A stretch of DNA of 20,256 nt from assembly GCA_050012535.1 (NCBI GenBank), contig JBEKGZ010000015.1, forward strand, positions 1-20,256. Reading direction: 5' to 3'. The DNA comes from CAVPLU01 sp050012535. Its GTDB lineage: Archaea; Thermoproteota; Bathyarchaeia; 40CM-2-53-6. A program made the translations under genes and the position numbers. Shown piece after piece: positions 14,341 to 20,256 of this stretch. Positions within the stretch are counted from its first letter, which is position 1; each line of letters starts with the position of its first letter. The notes under the pieces were generated by a model that made no database searches, was not told the origin of the DNA, and worked only from the letters and a program-made list of their open reading frames with translations.

Positions 14341-15648
14341 ATGCAAATGCAGAAGAGAACATCAAGAGAAGTGATGAACGACTACGACAAGTATGTGATG
14401 CATTCGTTCGTGAAGTCCCTGCAGCCCATAGTCGTAGCGAGCGCAAAAGGGGCGACGGTTACCGATCTCGATGGGAAGACCTACATCGATTGCTTTTCAG
14501 GAATATCTGTTGTCAATGCCGGCCACTGCAATCCTAAGGTCGTAGAGGCTGTTAAGGAGCAAATCGAGAAACTAGTTCACTGTTGCACATACGTATACTA
14601 CACTACTCCTGTGACAGACCTTGCGAAGAAGCTTGCTGAGATAACGCATGGAGGTTTGCATAAGACCTTCTTCTGCAACAGCGGCGCCGAGGCCGTCGAG
14701 ACCGCCCTAAAGGTAGGTAGGAAGTTCTCCGGCAAACACGAGATCATAGCCCTGATGTGTTCATTCCATGGCCGAACCCTAGGAACACTAAGCGTGACAG
14801 GCCAAGCAGGCCGCAAGAACTATGCAATGGGCCCCTACTTGGGCGACGTAGCTTTCGCGCCGGCGCCCTACTGCTACAGGTGCAGCCTGGGGCTGGAATA
14901 CCCCGAATGTGGCGTGCAATGTGCGAAGATGATAGATGATGTAGTAAACTACTCGACGACCGCGAACGTGGCTGAGTTCATTGCGGAACCAGTCATGGGA
15001 GAAGCTGGAATAGTTGTCCCGCCGGCGGAATACTTCTCCGAGGTGAAGAAAGTCCTAGACCGACATGGAATCCTCTTCATCGCAGACGAGGTCCAGACGG
15101 GATTCGGGAGGACAGGGAAGATGTTCGCATCTGAACACTACGGGGTCATTCCCGATATGGTCACGATGGCCAAGGGCATAGCTGACGGACTTCCATTAGG
15201 AGCCTGCACAACGCGAGGAGACATAGGTGACGCCTTTGAACCGGGAGACCACCTGTCAACATTCGGAGGCAACCCAGTCAGTTGTGCAGCCGCCTTGGCC
15301 AACATTGACTACCTGCTTGAGAATAGGCTGGCTGATGAAGCTGCTCGAAAGGGCGAATATCTTCTCCAGAGAGTGCAGGAGTTGCAACAGAAACACGAAC
15401 TGATCGGAGACGTTAGGGGGTTAGGCCTAATGGTCGGCGTTGAGCTTGTTAAGAACCGGAAGCTGAAGACACCCGCCCCAGGCGAGGCGACAAAGATCAG
15501 GGAACTTGCACTCAGCAAGGGCGTTCTCCTCGGTCATGGAGGAGTGAAAGGAAATACCGTCCGAATCCAACCTCCCCTGGTGATCACGGAAGAGCAACTA
15601 GACAAGTCAGTTCAAGTGTTCGATGAATGCCTTAGAGAGATTCAATGA
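14341..15648 (+). CDS. Class III aminotransferase, AGXT2-like (alanine-glyoxylate / beta-amino acid type)
   Basis: A 435-residue PLP enzyme of fold type I. It shows CNSGAEAVETALK (112-124; phosphate binding), SFHGRTLG (141-148), IADEVQTGFGRTGK (247-260; Asp249 contacts the pyridine nitrogen) and MAKGIADGLPLGA (276-288; Lys278 forms the Schiff base). The segment with Cys178, 181, 190 and 194 (CYRCSLGLEYPECGVQC) is typical of the AGXT2-like group, which includes alanine-glyoxylate and D-3-aminoisobutyrate-pyruvate aminotransferases. Next to a malonate-semialdehyde-type ALDH, a beta-alanine or 3-aminoisobutyrate transaminase role is the best guess; 4-aminobutyrate, ornithine or other amine donors remain possible. 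ATG 14341 is the first start; ATG 14374 (MNDYDKYVM), preceded by a purine-rich stretch, is an equally plausible start. It is cytosolic and probably dimeric. Confidence 0.9.
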   Translation: MQMQKRTSREVMNDYDKYVMHSFVKSLQPIVVASAKGATVTDLDGKTYIDCFSGISVVNAGHCNPKVVEAVKEQIEKLVHCCTYVYYTTPVTDLAKKLAEITHGGLHKTFFCNSGAEAVETALKVGRKFSGKHEIIALMCSFHGRTLGTLSVTGQAGRKNYAMGPYLGDVAFAPAPYCYRCSLGLEYPECGVQCAKMIDDVVNYSTTANVAEFIAEPVMGEAGIVVPPAEYFSEVKKVLDRHGILFIADEVQTGFGRTGKMFASEHYGVIPDMVTMAKGIADGLPLGACTTRGDIGDAFEPGDHLSTFGGNPVSCAAALANIDYLLENRLADEAARKGEYLLQRVQELQQKHELIGDVRGLGLMVGVELVKNRKLKTPAPGEATKIRELALSKGVLLGHGGVKGNTVRIQPPLVITEEQLDKSVQVFDECLREIQ

Positions 15649-15992
15649 TACCGAACCTACTGCCCCTCTTTCAAGCCATTTCGCGTGGCGTTGGCTCGAT
15701 CCCAGACGCAGGAAGACGCAGTCTGAACGACCTGAAGCGTCCCCAACGGCACGAACCTGTTCAGAAACACCCCGCACGATGGCGTCCTATTGCCGCAAAC
15801 GGCCTGCACAAGCTCTACTTTCACCTGTCTCTCGTGATTATATTCGCCGTTCGCGTCATGTGTGTTGCAGTTAACTTTGAAATAATGCGCGGTCGTTAGT
15901 CATGGGCGTAAGTGTTGTTTGGGATTATGGAGCTTCACAGCTGGCACGAGGACACGCAGCCCGCCTGGCTGTAGGTATATGGTGGGAAAACC
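15649..15992. other. Gap of about 340 bases without a convincing gene, upstream of radA
   Basis: Two overlapping + strand frames are open here (15645-15899 and 15623-15874), but their products are rich in Pro, Arg and His and look random. A TATA-like AT-rich patch (TTAACTTTGAAATAAT, 15871-15886) is followed by a small 40-codon frame, ATG 15902 to stop 16024, that overlaps the radA start in another frame. I see no tRNA, no snoRNA boxes I trust, and no long repeats. The right end holds the radA ribosome binding site. It may be a long radA leader, a gene remnant or a non-coding RNA. Confidence 0.4.
15981..15986 (+). promoter_or_regulatory. Shine-Dalgarno sequence for radA
   Basis: GGTGGG ends six bases before TTG 15993. 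An in-frame stop (TAG) at 15972-15974 excludes any longer N terminus, so this site fixes the TTG start. Confidence 0.6.
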
Positions 15993-17003
15993 TTGTCCGA
16001 GCCGGAAGAGAAGACGACGACTGAACCGCAGAAGAAATTTGAACTTATCGAGGACATCCCCGGCATCGGCCCCGCCACAGCAGAGAAACTTAGGGAACTT
16101 GGATTTCATACGGTTGAGTCGCTTGCCACAGCAACGGTGAAGGAACTCACTCAGGCCGGCGTGGGAGAAAAACAGGCCGCAAAGATCATCACGATAGCAC
16201 GAGACAGTATCGCCACAAGTTTCGTCCGCGCAGACGAATTGATGAGGATGCGAAAGAACCTCCTCCGCCTCTCGATGACAAGCAAACAACTTGACGAGCT
16301 TGTGGGAGGAGGCCTCGAGAGCCAGACGATCACAGAATTCTACGGCGAATATGGCGTCGGGAAGAGCATACTCTGCCACCAGCTCGCCGTCAATGCTCAA
16401 TTGCCAATCGAACAGGGTGGCCTCAACGGCGGCGCCTTGTACGTGGATACTGAGAATACTTTCAGACCAGAATGGATCGTGCGAATGGCTCCCCCTCTGG
16501 GACTGGACCCAGAGACCGTCGGGAAGAACATAATCTACTCCGAGGCTTTCAACTCGGATCATCAGATACTGATCCTAGAAAAGGCGGACAAGATCATTCA
16601 AGACAATAACATCAAGCTGATAATCGTCGACTCTTTGACAGCTCACTTTCGCAGCGAGTACCTAGGACGCGAAATGCTCGCGGAACGACAGCAGAAGCTC
16701 AACAGCCACATGCACAGACTCGTTAGGCTCGCAAGAGCCTTCAACGCAGTTGCCGTTGTCACTAACCAGGTCATGTCGAAACCAGACGCCTTCTTCGCGT
16801 CAGGAGTTGAGCCAGTCGGAGGTCACATCGTGGCCCACACGAGCCATACACGCATCTTCTTAAGACGAGCGACCGGTGGACCGGTCAGGATTGCACGACT
16901 GGTCTCTAGCCCGTACTTGCCTGAGGGTGAACGGATTTTCAAGATCACAGAGGAAGGAATAAAGGACGTAGCTGAAGAGGACGAAGTGAAGAGGCGAAGA
17001 TAG
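15993..17003 (+). CDS. radA: DNA repair and recombination protein RadA
   Basis: A 336-residue RecA/Rad51-family recombinase of usual archaeal length. The N-terminal helix-hairpin-helix domain is visible at about 17-70 (IEDIPGIGPATAEKLRELGF). The polymerisation motif FVRA (77-80) links subunits. The ATPase core has Walker A GEYGVGKS (118-125), Walker B LIIVDS (209-214), the L1 region REMLAERQQKLN, VTNQV, and the L2 region with PVGGHIVAHTSHTRIFLRR. RadA forms filaments on single-stranded DNA and carries out strand exchange. The Walker A loop differs from the common GEFGSGKTQ (Val for Ser, Ser for Thr, Ile for Gln). It starts at TTG 15993, forced by an upstream in-frame stop and supported by a GGTGGG site. 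The next gene begins directly after its stop codon. Confidence 0.97.
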   Translation: MSEPEEKTTTEPQKKFELIEDIPGIGPATAEKLRELGFHTVESLATATVKELTQAGVGEKQAAKIITIARDSIATSFVRADELMRMRKNLLRLSMTSKQLDELVGGGLESQTITEFYGEYGVGKSILCHQLAVNAQLPIEQGGLNGGALYVDTENTFRPEWIVRMAPPLGLDPETVGKNIIYSEAFNSDHQILILEKADKIIQDNNIKLIIVDSLTAHFRSEYLGREMLAERQQKLNSHMHRLVRLARAFNAVAVVTNQVMSKPDAFFASGVEPVGGHIVAHTSHTRIFLRRATGGPVRIARLVSSPYLPEGERIFKITEEGIKDVAEEDEVKRRR

Positions 17004-17408
17004 ATGGCTGGAACACTACCCGAATCGGACATAGACAAGTATCTTCAGCTTATCGTCGAACGCAAGATAGCCGACGCAGAAAAGGAACTTGAAGAAATCA
17101 GACCAAAATTCACAAACACAGAATGGAACAGAGGATACGTCAAGGCCCTAGAAGGACTCCTAATGACGAGGAAGGCGAACAGCGACAACTACCTTTTCTT
17201 CGCAAGGAGAGAGTTCGATAAGAAATCTCTCAAGACGCTAGAGAAGGAATTCGCCAAGAACGCCGAAAGCCCACTCTACGGGGACTATGACAGGGGATAC
17301 TTCAGCGGATTGGCGCAATTGGCAAAGGTCATGGAGAAAGAAGAAGTCTACTCGCTCGCTAACAACACGCACAACCTCACCGGAGAAGCGAAGACCGTAG
17401 CTCAATGA
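17004..17408 (+). CDS. Hypothetical protein, charged helical, coupled to radA
   Basis: A 134-residue protein not assigned to a named family. Its ATG follows the radA stop without any gap, and a GAGG nine bases upstream serves as ribosome binding site, so the two are very likely co-translated. It is rich in Lys, Glu and Asp and mainly helical: repeated segments such as IVERKIADAEKELEEI (17-32), EWNRGYVKALEGLL (40-53) and DYDRGYFSGLAQLAKVMEKE (94-113) look alike in pattern (an acidic or aromatic residue, then R-G-Y, then a hydrophobic helix), suggesting an internal repeat. No signal peptide, membrane helix or cysteine is present. A role with RadA in recombination is suggested only by position. 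Its 3' end overlaps the end of the convergent membrane-protein gene by seven bases. Confidence 0.75.
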   Translation: MAGTLPESDIDKYLQLIVERKIADAEKELEEIRPKFTNTEWNRGYVKALEGLLMTRKANSDNYLFFARREFDKKSLKTLEKEFAKNAESPLYGDYDRGYFSGLAQLAKVMEKEEVYSLANNTHNLTGEAKTVAQ

Positions 17409-17704
17409 AGACTAAGCAACGTGTAGATCACAGTCACCGAGGCCAACCAGGCAAAAATGTAAGTGCCGATCCCTAGAGTGATTGCCCGGTTCTTTGTCTT
17501 CAGCTCAGCCTCTCCGTAACGTAGCCCGTATCGATAGAACGCCACAGTCAATGCATAGACCAGAATCGCCACAGTCGTATAGACAAAAGTGGCCAACTCA
17601 CCAGTAACCACATCCTTGAGCGCAAACACTGATCCGATCCCAGTAGCAATGGCTATGAAGAACCTTGACCAGTAAACGACCGAAGAAGGCTTCAGGCTAG
17701 TCAC
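17402..17704 (-). CDS. Small membrane protein with three predicted transmembrane helices
   Basis: A 100-residue hydrophobic protein with GTG start. Predicted helices are at about 9-28, 36-56 and 74-98, with a hydrophilic loop (RYGLRYGEAELKTKNR, about 59-73) that is positively charged and so probably cytosolic. I do not recognise a family. The gene is antisense to and overlaps the end of the radA-linked gene by seven bases, and its start is only 32 bases from the NFACT start (17737) on the other strand, so their promoters must overlap. Codon pattern and clean topology support it as a real gene, and no better frame covers this stretch. No function can be given. Confidence 0.7.
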   Translation of the reverse strand: MTSLKPSSVVYWSRFFIAIATGIGSVFALKDVVTGELATFVYTTVAILVYALTVAFYRYGLRYGEAELKTKNRAITLGIGTYIFAWLASVTVIYTLLSLH

Positions 17705-17736
17705 GCTCCGGATGGCGTTGAATGTGTGTTTCCGTC

Positions 17737-19737
17737 ATGAAGACCGCGATGACCAATTTCGACATAGCAGCAATTCTTCCTGAACTGAGGCAGCACACAA
17801 TCGGAGGTCACATACATAACGTTTATCAAATCACCGAGGACGCCTTCCTTCTCAAGCTACACCCAGGCAACCTGAACCTCGTAATCGAACCTGCAAGAAG
17901 GATCCACCTCACCAAGTTCGAGATCAAAACCCCCGCGAAACCGTCACAACTCTGCATGGCATTTCGCAAGCACATCAGGTCAGCAAAGATCACGAATATC
18001 GAACAACCAAACTTTGAGCGAGTAGTCTTCGTCGACATCGAGCGACAAGGCAAGCCACAGAAGATCGTGGTCGAGCTCCTACCGCGAGGAAACATCATAC
18101 TCATCGACGAGCAAGGAAACGTCATAGTTTCATCACACTACATTCGAATGAAAGACCGAAACATCCTGAGAGGCCAGCCTCTCAAACTCCCGCCTCAGAG
18201 AGGAAAGAACGTCCTCGAAGCAACACCCGACGACGTTCAGAAACTGCGGAGCCTCAGCAACACCGATACTGTCAAAGCCCTTGCTCAGGTGTTCGGGGTA
18301 GGCGGCATATTCGCCGAAGAGATCCTGCAGCGGGCAGGCGTCGACAAATCCTTGCCCGCCAGTAGCCTATCCGACGAACAAATCGCGACTATCTCAGAAG
18401 CCATCTTGGAACTGAAGGACGCCATTTTAGCTGGGCCACGATCACCCATGATCGTGCTATCAGGCCCTCAGGCGATCGACGTGGTTCCATTTGAACTCGA
18501 ACTCTACAAGGACTCGCAGAAGAAGACGTATCATGACTTCAACGACGCGGTGGATGAGTACTTCACAGTTCTATCCTCATCCAAGTTGAGCGATCGTCGC
18601 GAAACCGCTTACGCTGAAAAGCAAGAGCAGCTTCAGAGGAGACTGGACGCGCAGAAGAAACAGCTCGAAGAGATCACCGAGACAGTAAAGACGCTGAGGA
18701 GTAACGGGGATCTCATCTTTCGCCACATCCCCGAGATACAGACCGCCCTTGAGACAGTGATGAACGGCAAGCGTTCGAAACAACCGCTCGACGCGATCAG
18801 AGGCAGTCTCCTCAAAGAGAGAGAAGATGGCAGAAGAGTCTACCCGCACATTCGCAAACTTACCCCTCAGGTCGACGAGATAACATTCTCTTTCGAGGGC
18901 AAGGAAATCCAGATGGCAGTTAGAGTAAGAGCGCAGAATCAAGCCGCCGAATACTATGCGAAAGCGAAACGGCTCGAAGCGAAACTCTCAGGACTCGAGA
19001 CATCTACTCAGGAGACTGAGCTTCTGCTCCAGAAGCTTGCGGATAAGGAGGTTGAACTTAGGCAGCCGGTCAATCCTGAGCATCGGCTCGAGAAGGAGTG
19101 GTTCGAGAAGTTCAGATGGTTCGACTCCTCTGAAGGGCTTCTTGTGATCGGAGGGCGAGACGCCACGTCAAATGAGACTCTTCTGAAACGCTACACTAGC
19201 CCGGAAGACTTGGTCATGCACGCAGAAGCCCACGGCGCACCATTCGTCGTCGTGAAGACCGGAGGCGCACAAGCTAGCCCTGAGACTCTTCAGGAAGCCG
19301 CTCAAGCGTGCGTATCATACAGCCGCCTATGGAAAGATGCGATTCGTTCAGGAGACGCATACTGGGTCAGACCAGAACAGGTAACAAAGAGCGCACCAGC
19401 CGGCGAGTACCTGACCAAGGGGGCGTTCATGATTCGAGGCACACGCAAGTACATTCGAGGAGTAGAATTGGCGCTTGCAGTGGGCGTAACCCTGCGCGAT
19501 GGCAAGACTCTCTTTATGGCGGGACCACCGAGCGCCGTGAAAAGCAGATGTCACGCCTATGTTGAGATACGGCAAGGAAGAGGAAGCCCCTCAGAAGCGG
19601 CCAAGAGAATCCTCGCAAAATTGACAGCCAAGACCAAGGAGAACACGCATGCGGAGCTGCCGCGAATCGTAATCGATGACGTAATACGCCTCTTGCCGCC
19701 CGGCGGCGTGGAGACAGTGAACTCGATAAGCCCTTAA
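17737..19737 (+). CDS. NFACT-family ribosome quality-control protein (archaeal Rqc2/NEMF/RqcH homologue)
   Basis: A 666-residue protein from ATG 17737. In order: NFACT-N domain (about 1-170, MTNFDIAAILPEL, then GGHIHNVYQ), a helix-hairpin-helix-like part (about 175-210, VFGVGGIFAEEIL), coiled coil (about 282-330 and 405-440, EKQEQLQRRLDAQKKQLEEI) and the NFACT-R/DUF814 domain (about 455-575, FRWFDSSEGLLVIGGRDATS, LVMHAEAHGAPFVVVKTG). This family binds tRNA on stalled large ribosomal subunits and, in yeast and bacteria, adds C-terminal tails to stuck nascent chains. Asp9 (FDIAA) matches a residue needed for tailing in Rqc2; the later Asp-Arg pair appears as Glu94-Arg95. The frame opens at ATG 17722, but starting at 17737 puts that Asp at position 9, as in homologues. 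Older annotations call it fibronectin-binding protein. Confidence 0.92.
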   Translation: MKTAMTNFDIAAILPELRQHTIGGHIHNVYQITEDAFLLKLHPGNLNLVIEPARRIHLTKFEIKTPAKPSQLCMAFRKHIRSAKITNIEQPNFERVVFVDIERQGKPQKIVVELLPRGNIILIDEQGNVIVSSHYIRMKDRNILRGQPLKLPPQRGKNVLEATPDDVQKLRSLSNTDTVKALAQVFGVGGIFAEEILQRAGVDKSLPASSLSDEQIATISEAILELKDAILAGPRSPMIVLSGPQAIDVVPFELELYKDSQKKTYHDFNDAVDEYFTVLSSSKLSDRRETAYAEKQEQLQRRLDAQKKQLEEITETVKTLRSNGDLIFRHIPEIQTALETVMNGKRSKQPLDAIRGSLLKEREDGRRVYPHIRKLTPQVDEITFSFEGKEIQMAVRVRAQNQAAEYYAKAKRLEAKLSGLETSTQETELLLQKLADKEVELRQPVNPEHRLEKEWFEKFRWFDSSEGLLVIGGRDATSNETLLKRYTSPEDLVMHAEAHGAPFVVVKTGGAQASPETLQEAAQACVSYSRLWKDAIRSGDAYWVRPEQVTKSAPAGEYLTKGAFMIRGTRKYIRGVELALAVGVTLRDGKTLFMAGPPSAVKSRCHAYVEIRQGRGSPSEAAKRILAKLTAKTKENTHAELPRIVIDDVIRLLPPGGVETVNSISP

Positions 19738-19770
19738 GCATGATCGGTCGATTCGGTACTAGTGGTTCAC

Positions 19771-20256
19771 ATGTCAACCACTCGAAGCGGAACAGAAGTC
19801 ACAGTCAAAGATGTGATGTCATCCCCGGTTGTCACGGTCAGGGAGGATGACAACGCGACGAAAGTCGCCAAGACGCTGGCGAGAAGGCGCATAGGCAGCG
19901 TCATAGTGGTGGACAAAAAGCGCAAACCACTCGGGATGATAACGGAGAAAGACGTTGTTCGCAGAGTAGTGGCCAAAGGCTTGCACCCGAGCAAGATCAA
20001 AGCCGCCAAGATCATGTCCAAGCCACTGCGAACAGTAGAGCCCAGCCTCGACGTGAAGGAAGCGGCGAGAAAGATGAAGCAGGCAAAGGTGAAACGCTTC
20101 GCCGTGATGGAGGCAGGGAAACTGGTCGGAGTTGTCACCGGGACTGACATCGTCGAGATCACCCCCGCCCTGATCGACGTGATGGAGGAAAAATCGAAGA
20201 TCAGACCCCTCGTGGAACGAAGCGAGACAAGCGCACTAGCAGGATACTGCGACGAG
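19771..20256 (+). CDS. CBS-domain protein, probably with C-terminal zinc ribbon (3' partial)
   Basis: The frame is open from ATG 19771 to the window end, so 162 N-terminal residues are seen and the 3' end is missing. Two CBS motifs are present: first VKDVMSSPVVTVREDDNATK to GMITEKDVVRRV (about 12-66), second AAKIMSKPLRTVEPSLDVKE to VGVVTGTDIVEI (about 78-130). Paired CBS motifs form a Bateman module that binds adenine nucleotides and acts as an energy or ligand sensor. The visible end (SALAGYCDE) has the look of the start of a Cys-x2-Cys zinc ribbon, as found in many archaeal CBS proteins, but the second cysteine would lie outside the window. It begins 33 bases after the NFACT stop and may share its transcript. 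No clear Shine-Dalgarno sequence is seen. Confidence 0.88.
   Translation, partial: MSTTRSGTEVTVKDVMSSPVVTVREDDNATKVAKTLARRRIGSVIVVDKKRKPLGMITEKDVVRRVVAKGLHPSKIKAAKIMSKPLRTVEPSLDVKEAARKMKQAKVKRFAVMEAGKLVGVVTGTDIVEITPALIDVMEEKSKIRPLVERSETSALAGYCDE

Noticed and set aside
15687..15709. Hairpin with a T-arm-like loop (CTCGATC) that recalls a tRNA
   Set aside because: The first loop base is not T, the stem has a mismatch, and no matching acceptor or anticodon arm lies upstream.
15645..15899. 84-codon frame whose ATG overlaps the aminotransferase stop (ATGA)
   Set aside because: The overlap is suggestive, but the product is irregular, rich in Arg, Pro and His, with no recognisable fold; kept only as part of the described gap.

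Overview
The window looks archaeal, probably from a heterotrophic, mesophilic member of the TACK group (Thaumarchaeota/Bathyarchaeia-like). The evidence is an archaeal RadA recombinase, an archaeal-type NucS/EndoMS endonuclease, an F420-dependent NADP reductase, an archaeal NFACT (Rqc2/RqcH-like) protein, a CBS-domain protein, frequent TTG/GTG starts, TATA-like boxes close to start codons and G+C near half by eye. The lineage is inferred from protein character, not from a marker tree. I see no rRNA, tRNA, CRISPR array, insertion sequence or phage gene.

Left part (1-2214, + strand): the 3' end of a sugar-nucleotidyltransferase-like gene that carries a TrmB-like winged-helix domain at its C terminus; a small secreted or membrane-anchored zinc-ribbon protein; and npdG. 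Next comes a complete oligopeptide ABC importer operon (2291-8151, + strand): an anchored substrate-binding protein, two permeases and two ATPases. The first permease has no ordinary start codon in front of its first membrane segment.

Middle part (8160-12145, - strand): two tandem saccharopine-dehydrogenase-like oxidoreductases, a CoA-diphosphatase-type Nudix hydrolase and nucS. Divergent from nucS is a + strand cassette (12299-15648): a methylmalonate-semialdehyde-dehydrogenase-type ALDH, a small helical protein with a partial ferritin-like signature, and an AGXT2-like class III aminotransferase. By family knowledge, the aminotransferase and the ALDH could together turn beta-amino acids such as beta-alanine or 3-aminoisobutyrate into acetyl-CoA or propionyl-CoA. 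Together with the peptide importer this suggests an amino-acid-using heterotroph.

Right part (15649-20256): a gap of about 340 bases with no convincing gene, then radA with a closely coupled small conserved-looking protein, a convergent three-helix membrane protein, the NFACT protein (ribosome-associated quality control) and the start of a CBS-domain protein that runs off the window. No mobile or defence system is visible. The least ordinary items are the nucleotidyltransferase-HTH fusion, the unrecognised helical protein between two catabolic enzymes, the tandem saccharopine-dehydrogenase-like pair with a palindrome next to its likely promoter, and the permease start problem.
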